Below, piece after piece: positions 25,492 through 33,438 of a stretch of DNA of 64,000 bases. The notes under the pieces were generated by a model that searched no databases, had not been told where the DNA came from, and was given only the letters and a program-made list of their open reading frames with translations. The stretch covers positions 380,121-444,120 of the forward strand of contig NZ_KQ949026.1 of assembly GCF_001514285.1 (NCBI RefSeq). The letters are read 5' to 3'. The first letter of the stretch is position 1; every line of letters begins with the position of its first letter. Origin of the DNA: Streptomyces sp. DSM 15324. GTDB lineage: Bacteria > Actinomycetota > Actinomycetes > Streptomycetales > Streptomycetaceae. The translations under genes were made by a program, and so were the position numbers.

Positions 25492-26127
25492 TCAGGCCCC
25501 CGCGATGCGCAGGGCCGCGTCGGCGGTGGCGCGGGCGAAGTCGGAGACGGGCCGCTCGGGATCCGAGCGGTGGACCAGGATGACGCCTTCGATGAGGCCG
25601 AACACGAGATCGGTCCGCAGGTCCAGCTCACCCTTGGCGAGAGCGCCGCCCGCCGGCGTCGCTGCGATCAGCTGCCGGTAGGCGTCCTTGAGTTCGGCGC
25701 GCACCGCATGGAATCCGGCGAACCTCTCGGTCCGCACCTCGGGCAGCAGGTACAACCCTCCGAGGTTGTGCGACCCTCCGCACAGCAGCTCCACGTCGGT
25801 GCGGCACAGCTCCCACAGCCGCTCCTCGGCCGCCCGTCCGTCCTCGGCGAGCAGCGCGCGGGCGTACGCCAGCGACGGCGTGACGGTGGACTCCAGCAGA
25901 GCGGCGAGGAGTTCCTCCTTGCCGGAGACGTAGTGGTACATGGAGGCCTGACGCATCCCCGCCCGCTCGGCGACGGCCCGGGTGGTGGTGGCCGCGTAGC
26001 CGTTCACGGTGAACAACTCCGCGGCGGCGGCGAGCAGTTCGGCGCGCGGCTCGAGACCGCTGTCCGGCCGCTGCGCGGCCCGCGGCCTGCCGACCCGGCG
26101 CCCACCGGTCCCCTTGCTCGTCCCCAT
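25492..26127 (-). CDS. TetR-family repressor of the urea/guanidine operon
   Basis: A 211-residue protein starting at ATG 26127. The N-terminal TetR helix-turn-helix reads ELLAAAAELFTVNGYAATTTRAVAERAGMRQASMYHYVSGKEELLAALL (here residues about 29-78 in the protein). The C-terminal ligand domain is helical, with a WELCRTDVELLCGGSHNLGGLYLLPEV segment. It is divergent from the DUF1989/carboxylase operon, with a perfect 26-bp palindrome in the 151-base gap. The same palindrome in front of the permease suggests a second target. Its ligand could be guanidine, urea or a derivative; the sequence does not say. Confidence 0.88.
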   Translation of the reverse strand: MGTSKGTGGRRVGRPRAAQRPDSGLEPRAELLAAAAELFTVNGYAATTTRAVAERAGMRQASMYHYVSGKEELLAALLESTVTPSLAYARALLAEDGRAAEERLWELCRTDVELLCGGSHNLGGLYLLPEVRTERFAGFHAVRAELKDAYRQLIAATPAGGALAKGELDLRTDLVFGLIEGVILVHRSDPERPVSDFARATADAALRIAGA

Positions 26128-26225
26128 GCGTTCGATCCTCGCACACCGCGCCGGACGGCGATCTTCGTGAGGGCTCGGTAACCGAGCGGCAACACACGGG
26201 CAATGCCCGCGACCCGGCCCGCCCC

Positions 26226-26251
26226 TAATTTCTGTCGAGCGACAGAAATTA
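26226..26251. promoter_or_regulatory. Perfect 26-bp palindromic operator
   Basis: TAATTTCTGTCG-AG-CGACAGAAATTA has two perfect 12-bp arms with a 2-base centre. It lies 27 bases before the first DUF1989 gene and 98 bases from the TetR start. It is AT-rich against a very GC-rich background and matches 16680-16704. It is the most likely binding site of the divergent TetR protein. Confidence 0.85.
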
Positions 26252-26278
26252 CCTCTTCCCGGCAGCCGGAGGTCCACG

Positions 26279-27106
26279 ATGGCGGCGACAGCGACCACGT
26301 ACGGAGCACGCGCCCACGCCCGCGCCCAGGAGGGCACCCGGGCCGAGGCCATGCCCGTCGTCCCGGCGGCCGACTGGCCGGCCCCGCCCTGCGAGGCGGG
26401 CCACCTGGTGTGGGCCGAGACCGTGGCGGGCGGCAACTACACCCACCGGGTCCTCGCCCGCGGCACCGAACTGCGCCTGACCGACCTGCACGGCGACGCC
26501 TGCGCCCATCTGCTGCTCCACGTGGACGGCCGCCCCTGGGAGCGGCTGAACGTCGCCGACACGGTCAAGGTCCAGTGGAACGCCTACCTCGGCGAGGGCG
26601 TGCTCCTCCTCTCCGACCAGGGCCGCGTCCTCGCCTCCCTGATCGCCGACACCTCCGGCCGGCACGACGCCCTCGCCGGCACCTCCACCCTGGCCCGCAA
26701 CACCGCCCGCTACGGCGACGGCACCCCGCAGGGCCCCTCCCCCGCCGGCCGCGAGCTGTTCAAGCTGGCCGCCGCCAAAAACGGCCTGGAACCCCGCGAC
26801 CTGCCGCCCTCCCTCTCCTTCTTCCAGGGCGTCGCCGTACGTGAGGACGGCACCCTCGACTTCACCGGCTCGGCCGGCCCCGGCGGCAGCGTCACCCTGC
26901 GGGCCGAACAGGACCTCACCGTCCTGATCGCCAACGTCCCGCACCCGTGCGACCCCCGCCCCGACTACACCAGCACCCCGCTGGAGGTCCTCGCCTGGCG
27001 CGCGGCACCCACCCGCCCCGGCGACCCCCTGTGGGACGCCACCCCCGAAGGCCGCCGCGCCTTCCTCAACACCGCCGAATTCCTCACCGCGAGGGGGCTC
27101 GCATGA
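26279..27106 (+). CDS. DUF1989 urea amidolyase-associated protein 1 / carboxyguanidine deiminase subunit
   Basis: A 275-residue protein from ATG 26279 with GGAGG six bases upstream. It is a DUF1989 protein: GGNYTHRVLARGTELRLTDLHGDACAHLLLH, NVADTVKVQWNAYLGEGVLLLSDQGR and NVPHPCDPRPDYTSTPLEV carry conserved His, Asp and Cys positions for a metal site. Such pairs were long called urea carboxylase-associated proteins and were later shown in other bacteria to form carboxyguanidine deiminase (CgdAB). It overlaps the second DUF1989 gene by four bases, so a complex is likely. The product of the carboxylase would be its substrate. Confidence 0.88.
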   Translation: MAATATTYGARAHARAQEGTRAEAMPVVPAADWPAPPCEAGHLVWAETVAGGNYTHRVLARGTELRLTDLHGDACAHLLLHVDGRPWERLNVADTVKVQWNAYLGEGVLLLSDQGRVLASLIADTSGRHDALAGTSTLARNTARYGDGTPQGPSPAGRELFKLAAAKNGLEPRDLPPSLSFFQGVAVREDGTLDFTGSAGPGGSVTLRAEQDLTVLIANVPHPCDPRPDYTSTPLEVLAWRAAPTRPGDPLWDATPEGRRAFLNTAEFLTARGLA

Positions 27107-27723
27107 AGACCGCCGTCCCGGCCCGCACCACCGTCGTCCCGGCCCGCGCCGCCTGGTCCGCCGTCGTCCGCGAGGGCGAGACGCTGACCGTCACCGACCT
27201 GCACGGCAACCAGGCCGTCGACTTCCTCGTGTACGACGCCCACGACACGTCCGTGCGCTACAGCGCCCCCGACACGATCCACGCCCAGGGCGGCATCTTC
27301 CTCACCACGGGCAGTGTGCTGATGTCCAACGAGCACACCCCCCTGATGACGATGACCGCCGACGCCGTGGGCCGCCACGACACCGTCGGCGGCGCCTGCT
27401 CCAAGGAGTCCAACACCCTGCGCTACGGCCACCACACGTACGCCCAGCACGCGTGCGTGGACAACTTCCTCGCCGAGGGCGCCCGGTACGGCCTCGGCAA
27501 GCGGGACCTGGTCTCCAACATCAACTGGTACATGAACGTGCCCGTCGAGAAGGACGGCACCCTCGGCATCGTCGACGGCCTCTCCGCCCCCGGCCTCTCC
27601 CTCGCCCTGCGCGCCGAACGGGACGTCCTCGTCCTGGTCTCCAACTGCCCCCAGATCAACAACCCCTGCAACGGCTTCGAGCCGACGGCCGTGGAGATGA
27701 CGATCACGGGGAGCCCCGCATGA
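27103..27723 (+). CDS. DUF1989 urea amidolyase-associated protein 2 / carboxyguanidine deiminase subunit
   Basis: A 206-residue DUF1989 paralogue from ATG 27103, overlapping both neighbours by ATGA. Conserved parts include VTDLHGNQAVDFLVYDA, ERYS-like VRYSAPDTIHAQGGIFLTTGSVLMSNEHTP, GGACSKESNTLRYG and the NCPQINNPCNGFEPTAVEM end with two cysteines that may bind metal. Together with the preceding protein it would form a heteromer that deaminates carboxyguanidine to allophanate, if the family assignment of CgdAB applies here. No signal peptide is present, so the reaction is cytoplasmic. Confidence 0.88.
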   Translation: MKTAVPARTTVVPARAAWSAVVREGETLTVTDLHGNQAVDFLVYDAHDTSVRYSAPDTIHAQGGIFLTTGSVLMSNEHTPLMTMTADAVGRHDTVGGACSKESNTLRYGHHTYAQHACVDNFLAEGARYGLGKRDLVSNINWYMNVPVEKDGTLGIVDGLSAPGLSLALRAERDVLVLVSNCPQINNPCNGFEPTAVEMTITGSPA

Positions 27724-30700
27724 CCTTCACCAAGCTCCTCGTCGCCAACCGCGGCGAGATAGCCGTCCGCATCCTGCGCACCGCCCGCGCACTCGGCCTC
27801 GCCACCGTCGCCGTGTACTCCGACCCCGACCGCTCGGCCCCGCACGTCCGGCTCGCCGACGAGGCGGTACGGCTCGGGCCGGCGCCGGCGAAGGAGTCGT
27901 ACCTCGACGCCGACCTCGTGCTGAAGGCCGCCAAGGACACCGGCGCGGGCGCGATCCACCCCGGCTACGGCTTCCTCTCCGAGGACGCGGCCTTCGCCCG
28001 CCGCTGCGCCGACGCCGGGATCGTCTTCGTCGGACCGACACCCGAACAGCTGGAGCTGTTCGGCGCCAAGCACACCGCCCGCGCGGCGGCCGAGGCGGCC
28101 GGGGTGCCCCTGGCACCGGGCACCGGCCTCCTGCCGGACCTCCCCGAGGCCCTCGCGCGGGCCGAGGCCGTCGGCTATCCGGTCATGCTCAAGGCCACCG
28201 GCGGCGGCGGAGGCATCGGCATGTCCGCCTGCCGCTCCCCCGAGGAACTCACCGACGCCTGGGAACGCGTCCAGCGCGTCGCCGCCGCCTCCTTCTCCTC
28301 GGCCGGCGTCTTCCTGGAACGGCTCGTGGAACACGCCCGCCATGTCGAGGTGCAGGTCTTCGGCGACGGCGAGGGCCGGGTCGTCACCTTCGGCGACCGT
28401 GACTGCTCCCTCCAGCGCCGCAACCAGAAGGTCCTGGAGGAGGCCCCGGCCCCCGGCCTGCCCGACCACGTGCGACGGCGCCTGGCCGCCGCCGCCCGCG
28501 ACCTGTGCGCCTCGGTCGGCTACCGCTCCGCCGGCACCGTCGAGTTCGTCTACGACGCGGCCCGCGAGGAGGCCTGGTTCCTCGAGGTCAACACCCGCCT
28601 CCAGGTGGAGCATCCGGTCACCGAGGAGATCTACGGCGTCGACCTCGTCGCCTGGATGCTGCGCCTGGCCCGCGGCGAACGGGACGTCGTGCGCGACCCC
28701 GGCCCCCCGCGCGGGCACGCCGTCGAGGCCCGTCTCTACGCCGAGGACCCGAGCCGCGACCACCGGCCCGGCGCGGGCCTGCTGACCCGGGTCGAGTTCC
28801 CCGGCGGCGTCCGCGTGGACGGCTGGGTGGAGACCGGCACCGAGGTGACGACGTCGTACGACCCGATGCTCGCGAAGGTGATCGCCCACGGCGCGGACCG
28901 CGCCGAGGCGCTGCGCCGCCTGGACGAGGCGCTGGAGCACACCCGCGTCGACGGCATCGAGACCAATCTGGGGCTGGTGCGGGCGGCGCTCGCGGACCCC
29001 CGGTTCGCCACGGCGACCCATTCCACGGCCACCCTCGCCGAGGTGCACGACCCGACCCCGCGGATCGAGGTCGTCGCCGCCGGCACCCTCACCACCGTGC
29101 AGGACTGGCCCGGCCGCACCGGGCACTGGCAGGTCGGGGTCCCGCCGTCCGGCCCGATGGACGACCGCTCCTTCCGGCTCGGCAACGGGGCGCTCGGCAA
29201 CCCCGAAGGCGCCCCCGGTCTCGAATGCACCCTCCAGGGACCCTCGCTGCGGTTCACCCACCCCACGACCGTGTGCGTGACCGGTGCCCCGGCCCCGGTG
29301 ACGGTCGACGGCACCCCGGTGCCCCAGTGGGAGCCGGTGACGGTCCCGGCCGGGGCGGTGCTGGAGGTCGGCGCGCCCGTCGGGCACGGACTGCGCACCT
29401 ACGTCCTGTTCGCCGGCGGGCTGGACGTGCCCTCCTTCCTCGGCAGCGCGAGCACCTTCACCCTGGGCCGGTTCGGCGGGCACGGCGGACGGGCCCTGCG
29501 CACCGGGGACGTCCTGCACGGCGGCGAGGTCACCGAGGGCACCCCGGTCACCGACCGCCCGGCCTTCGGCTCCGTCTGGCACCTCGGCGCCGTCGAAGGC
29601 CCGCACGCCGCACCGGAGTTCTTCACCGAGGACGACATCCACGACTTCTACGCGGCCGACTGGAAGGTCCACTTCAACTCGGCCCGCACCGGGGTGCGGC
29701 TGGTCGGCCCCAAGCCCCGCTGGGCCCGCACCGACGGCGGCGAGGCCGGGCTGCACCCGTCCAACATCCACGACACCCCGTACTCCGTCGGCGCCGTCGA
29801 CTACACCGGCGACATGCCGGTGCTGCTCGGCCCCGACGGACCCTCGCTCGGCGGGTTCGTGTGCCCCGCGACCGTCCTCAGCTCCGAACGCTGGAAACTG
29901 GGCCAGCTCCGCCCGGGCGACACGGTCCGCTTCACCCCGGTCGACGTGCACGGCGCGGACCGACCCGCGATCGTCGACGGCGGGATCCTCGCCCGGGACG
30001 GCGACGTCACCTTCCGCCGCAGCGGCGACGACAACCTGCTGGTCGAGTTCGGCCCGATGCAGCTGGACCTGGCCCTGCGGATGCGGGTCCACGCCCTGAT
30101 GGAGGCGGTGGGCGCGGCCGCCCTGCCGGGCGTCGGCGACCTCACCCCCGGCATCCGCTCCCTCCAGATCCGGACCGACCCGGCGCTGCTGCCCCAGCAC
30201 GAACTCCTCACGGCGGTACGGCGGATGGCGCGCGCCCTGCCGCCCACGGACGAACTGGTGGTGCCCTCCCGCACCGTCCACCTCCCCCTGTCCTGGGACG
30301 ACCCGGCGACCCGCGAGGCCATCGCCCGCTACATGGCCGGGGTCCGCGAGGACGCCCCCTGGTGCCCGTGGAACATCGAGTTCATCCGCCGCGTCAACGG
30401 CCTCGCCTCGGTCGCGGACGTCTACGACACGGTCTTCGAGGCGGAGTACCTGGTCCTGGGCCTCGGTGACGTCTACCTCGGCGCCCCCGTCGCCACCCCC
30501 CTGGACCCCCGGCACCGCCTGGTGACGACGAAGTACAACCCCGCCCGGACCTGGACGGCCGAGAACTCGGTCGGCATCGGTGGCGCCTACCTCTGCATAT
30601 ACGGCATGGAGGGCCCCGGCGGCTACCAGTTCGTGGGCCGTACGACCCAGGTCTGGTCGGCGTGGCAGCAGCGCGGCGCGTTCGAGCCGGGCTCGCCCTG

Positions 30701-31226
30701 GCTGCTGCGCTTCTTCGACCGCATCCGCTGGTACCCGGTCGGCGCCGACGAACTCCTCGACCTGCGCGCCGACCTGGTCTCCGGCCGGTTCGTGCCGCGG
30801 ATCGAGGAGGGCACCTTCTCCCTGGCGGAGCACCAGGCCTTCCTCACCGAACACGCCGACTCCATCGCGCGGTTCCGGCGGCGGCAGCAGACGGCGTTCA
30901 CGGCGGAGCGCGACGCGTGGGAGGCCGCGGGCGAGTTCGCCCGTGCCGAGGCCGCGTCCGCGCCGCCCGCTCCCCCCGCCGAGGTCGCCGTCCCGGCGGG
31001 CGGCCGGCTGATCGAGGCCGAGTTCGCCGCGTCGGTCTGGCAGGTGAACGTGTCGCCCGGCGACGCGGTGGCGGCGGGGCAGCCGCTGCTGGCGCTGGAG
31101 GCGATGAAGATGGAGTCCAGGGTGCACGCTCCGACGGCCGGCGTGGTGGCGGAGATCCTGGCCCGCCCCGGCGACCAGGTGGAGGCGGGGACGGCACTGC
31201 TCGTCCTGGCCCCGGCCGCGAACTGA
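27720..31226 (+). CDS. Biotin-dependent urea/guanidine carboxylase
   Basis: A single-chain carboxylase of 1168 residues, the usual length for bacterial urea carboxylase. Residues 1-445 form biotin carboxylase (LLVANRGEIAVRI, KATGGGGGIGM ATP grasp, EVNTRLQVEH). Then come the AHS2/KipA-like part (VPPSGPMDDRSFRLGN) and the AHS1/KipI-like part (DLTPGIRSL), which together make the carboxyltransferase. The end is a biotinyl domain with EAMKMES, lysine near 1130. It uses ATP and bicarbonate to carboxylate urea to allophanate, or guanidine to carboxyguanidine. The residue that separates the two types cannot be placed without alignment; the DUF1989 pair favours guanidine. Start ATG overlaps the previous stop. 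Confidence 0.93.
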   Translation: MTFTKLLVANRGEIAVRILRTARALGLATVAVYSDPDRSAPHVRLADEAVRLGPAPAKESYLDADLVLKAAKDTGAGAIHPGYGFLSEDAAFARRCADAGIVFVGPTPEQLELFGAKHTARAAAEAAGVPLAPGTGLLPDLPEALARAEAVGYPVMLKATGGGGGIGMSACRSPEELTDAWERVQRVAAASFSSAGVFLERLVEHARHVEVQVFGDGEGRVVTFGDRDCSLQRRNQKVLEEAPAPGLPDHVRRRLAAAARDLCASVGYRSAGTVEFVYDAAREEAWFLEVNTRLQVEHPVTEEIYGVDLVAWMLRLARGERDVVRDPGPPRGHAVEARLYAEDPSRDHRPGAGLLTRVEFPGGVRVDGWVETGTEVTTSYDPMLAKVIAHGADRAEALRRLDEALEHTRVDGIETNLGLVRAALADPRFATATHSTATLAEVHDPTPRIEVVAAGTLTTVQDWPGRTGHWQVGVPPSGPMDDRSFRLGNGALGNPEGAPGLECTLQGPSLRFTHPTTVCVTGAPAPVTVDGTPVPQWEPVTVPAGAVLEVGAPVGHGLRTYVLFAGGLDVPSFLGSASTFTLGRFGGHGGRALRTGDVLHGGEVTEGTPVTDRPAFGSVWHLGAVEGPHAAPEFFTEDDIHDFYAADWKVHFNSARTGVRLVGPKPRWARTDGGEAGLHPSNIHDTPYSVGAVDYTGDMPVLLGPDGPSLGGFVCPATVLSSERWKLGQLRPGDTVRFTPVDVHGADRPAIVDGGILARDGDVTFRRSGDDNLLVEFGPMQLDLALRMRVHALMEAVGAAALPGVGDLTPGIRSLQIRTDPALLPQHELLTAVRRMARALPPTDELVVPSRTVHLPLSWDDPATREAIARYMAGVREDAPWCPWNIEFIRRVNGLASVADVYDTVFEAEYLVLGLGDVYLGAPVATPLDPRHRLVTTKYNPARTWTAENSVGIGGAYLCIYGMEGPGGYQFVGRTTQVWSAWQQRGAFEPGSPWLLRFFDRIRWYPVGADELLDLRADLVSGRFVPRIEEGTFSLAEHQAFLTEHADSIARFRRRQQTAFTAERDAWEAAGEFARAEAASAPPAPPAEVAVPAGGRLIEAEFAASVWQVNVSPGDAVAAGQPLLALEAMKMESRVHAPTAGVVAEILARPGDQVEAGTALLVLAPAAN

Positions 31227-31241
31227 AAGAGGTACCAGGCC

Positions 31242-33005
31242 ATGAACCAGGCGACGAACCGGACCCCGCATCAGGCCCCGCATCAGGCTCCGCATCAGGC
31301 CGCGCATCGGGCGAGCCGGCAGGCGCCCCGGCAGGAGATGTCCGGCACCCTGTCCCGGGTCCGTGCCGCCTACGCCCGCATCGAGGCGGTGGACCGGCCG
31401 GAGATCTGGATCGACCTGCGCCCGCGCGACGAGGTCGAGACGGAGGCCCGCGCCCTCGACGACCGCGTCGCGCGGGGCGAGCGTCTTCCCCTCGCGGGCC
31501 GTCTCTTCGCGGCCAAGGGCAACATCGACGTGGCGGGCCTGCCCACCACGGCGGGCTGCCCCGCGTACGCCTACCGGCCCGCCGCCGACGCCCCTGTGGT
31601 GGCCTCCCTGCGGGCCGCGGGCGCCCTGCTGCTGGGCACGACGAACCTGGACCAGTTCGCGACCGGCCTGGTGGGCACCCGCTCCCCGTACGGGGCGGTA
31701 CGCGGCGCCGTCGACCCCCTGCGCATCAGCGGCGGCTCCAGCTCCGGTTCGGCCGTCGCGGTGGCCCTCGGCCTCGTCGACTTCGCCCTCGGCACCGACA
31801 CGGCGGGCTCGGGCCGGGTGCCCGCCGCCTTCAACGGCATCGTCGGCCTCAAGCCCACCCGTGGCCTGGTCCCCACCGAGGGCGTGGTCCCGGCCTGCGC
31901 CTCGCTCGACTGCGTGACGGTGTTCGCCCGTACCCTGCGGGAGGCGGAAGAGGCCCTGGCGTACATGACGACCGGCGCGGTCCCCCCGACCGTCCCGGCC
32001 CGCACCCCCGGCCCCTGGCGGATCGCGGTCCCCCCGCTCGCCCAGCTCGGCGCACTGGACGAGGGCTGGGCCGAGGCCTACGAAGCCGCGGTGGCGCACC
32101 TCGCGGCGTCCGGGGCCGAGATCCGCCCCCTCGACCTCACCCCGTTCACCGAGGCGGCCGCGATGCTCTACGAGGGCGCCTTCGTCGCCGAGCGCTACAC
32201 GGCCGTGGGCGCCTTCGTCGACAAGGTGATCGAGGAGGGCGGCGAAGGTCTCGACCCGACGGTCGCCGGCATCATCACCCGCGCCCGGGACGTCCCGGCT
32301 CACCGGCTCTTCGCGGACCAGGACCGGCTGGCCGCCCTGCGCACCCGCGCGCTGGCCGAACTGGCCGACGCGGACGCCCTCCTGCTGCCCACCGCCCCCG
32401 GCCACCCCACCCTCGCCGAGGTCGCCGCCGACCCCCTGGGCGCCAACGCCCGGCTCGGCCGCTTCACCAACTCCACCAATCTCTTCGGCCTGGCGGCGGT
32501 GGCCGTCCCGGCCGGCGAGGTGGACGGCCTGCCCTTCGGCGTGATGCTGATCGGTCCCGCCCACACGGACGAGCGCCTGGCACGGATCGCCGGACAGCTC
32601 CCGCCGGAGCCCCGTCTCGCGGTGGTCGGCGCCCACCTGACGGGCCAGCCCCTGAACCCCCAGCTCCTCGCCCTGGGCGCACGGCTGGAGCGCACGACGA
32701 CCACGGCCCCCGTCTACCGCCTGCACGCCCTCGACACGAGCCCGCCGAAGCCGGGGCTGGTGCACGAGGGGGAGGGAGGCGCACAGATCGAGGTGGAGAT
32801 CTGGCGCCTCCCCGCCGAAGGGCTGGGCCGGCTACTGGCGTCCCTGCCCCGCCCCATGACCCTGGGCAGGGTGGAACTGGCCGACGGCACCGCCGTCCCC
32901 GGCTTCCTGTGCGAACCGGGCGCCCTGACGGACGCCGAGGACATCACACGGTACGGGGGCTGGCGGGCGTACCGGCTCGCTCAGCACAGCACGGTCTTGT
33001 GGTAA
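31242..33005 (+). CDS. atzF: Allophanate hydrolase
   Basis: A 587-residue amidase-signature enzyme. The Ser-Ser-Lys triad is in view: KGNID (lysine near residue 91), GGSSSGSAVAVA (Ser near 168) and TDTAGSGRVPAAFNG (nucleophile Ser near 192). A second domain of about 130 residues (from VYRLHALDTS to the end) matches the C-terminal allophanate hydrolase domain that decarboxylates the intermediate. It turns allophanate into ammonia and CO2, the last step of the operon, 15 bases after the carboxylase gene. The first 33 residues are an unusual repeat of PHQA/HQAPHQA units encoded by 12-base repeats; MSGTLSRVRAAYARIEA at residue 33 is probably the conserved start. Confidence 0.93.
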   Translation: MNQATNRTPHQAPHQAPHQAAHRASRQAPRQEMSGTLSRVRAAYARIEAVDRPEIWIDLRPRDEVETEARALDDRVARGERLPLAGRLFAAKGNIDVAGLPTTAGCPAYAYRPAADAPVVASLRAAGALLLGTTNLDQFATGLVGTRSPYGAVRGAVDPLRISGGSSSGSAVAVALGLVDFALGTDTAGSGRVPAAFNGIVGLKPTRGLVPTEGVVPACASLDCVTVFARTLREAEEALAYMTTGAVPPTVPARTPGPWRIAVPPLAQLGALDEGWAEAYEAAVAHLAASGAEIRPLDLTPFTEAAAMLYEGAFVAERYTAVGAFVDKVIEEGGEGLDPTVAGIITRARDVPAHRLFADQDRLAALRTRALAELADADALLLPTAPGHPTLAEVAADPLGANARLGRFTNSTNLFGLAAVAVPAGEVDGLPFGVMLIGPAHTDERLARIAGQLPPEPRLAVVGAHLTGQPLNPQLLALGARLERTTTTAPVYRLHALDTSPPKPGLVHEGEGGAQIEVEIWRLPAEGLGRLLASLPRPMTLGRVELADGTAVPGFLCEPGALTDAEDITRYGGWRAYRLAQHSTVLW

Positions 33006-33322
33006 CTGCCGAAGATCCCCTCGTACACGAAGACCTGGACCGTGTTCTTGGACATGACGTAGCAGTTGCTGTCGCCGCCGTAGTCCACGATGACCTTGAC
33101 GCTCATCTGGCTGGCGCACTTGTTCTCCAGCAGCACGTCGAAGCCGTCCGGCGTGGAGTACACCGTGCGGCTGACGCAGGAGGGGGCGGTGTCCCCCACG
33201 GCGGCGCTCGCGGTGGGGGCGGACAGGGCCAGACCGCCCGCGACGGCGGCGGTGACGGCCGCGCCCCGGACGAACGCACCGCGCAGACGCGGGGACTTGG
33301 GCAAGGACACAGGCATGGGCAT
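32981..33322 (-). CDS. Small secreted protein with disulfides
   Basis: A 113-residue exported protein. ATG 33322 follows GGGAG closely; the next ATG, two codons later, has better spacing. A Sec signal peptide (RGAAVTAAVAGGLALSAPTASA) is cleaved near residue 36-38. The mature part is about 75 residues with four cysteines (PSCVSR, NKCASQ, SNCYVM and the C-terminal VLC), likely forming two disulfide bonds. No family is recognised. Its 3' end overlaps that of the allophanate hydrolase gene on the other strand by 25 bases. Confidence 0.78.
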   Translation of the reverse strand: MPMPVSLPKSPRLRGAFVRGAAVTAAVAGGLALSAPTASAAVGDTAPSCVSRTVYSTPDGFDVLLENKCASQMSVKVIVDYGGDSNCYVMSKNTVQVFVYEGIFGSYHKTVLC

Positions 33323-33438
33323 GGTCTCCCTCGGGTGTTCGCCGACCGCCGAGCCGTCCGCCCGGCGGTGATGAACCCGATGGTCCGGGGAGCACCTTGC
33401 GCGAACCTTGCGCGGTGCTCCCCCACCCGCTCCCGGCG

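Noticed and set aside
26128..26278. Guanidine riboswitch in the leader of the DUF1989 operon
   Set aside because: The leader after the operator is only about 27 bases, and I see no conserved riboswitch core in the remaining gap.
27423..32765. A 1780-residue minus-strand open frame
   Set aside because: It is antisense to the carboxylase and allophanate hydrolase genes, which have complete active-site motifs. Long antisense frames are expected at this GC content.
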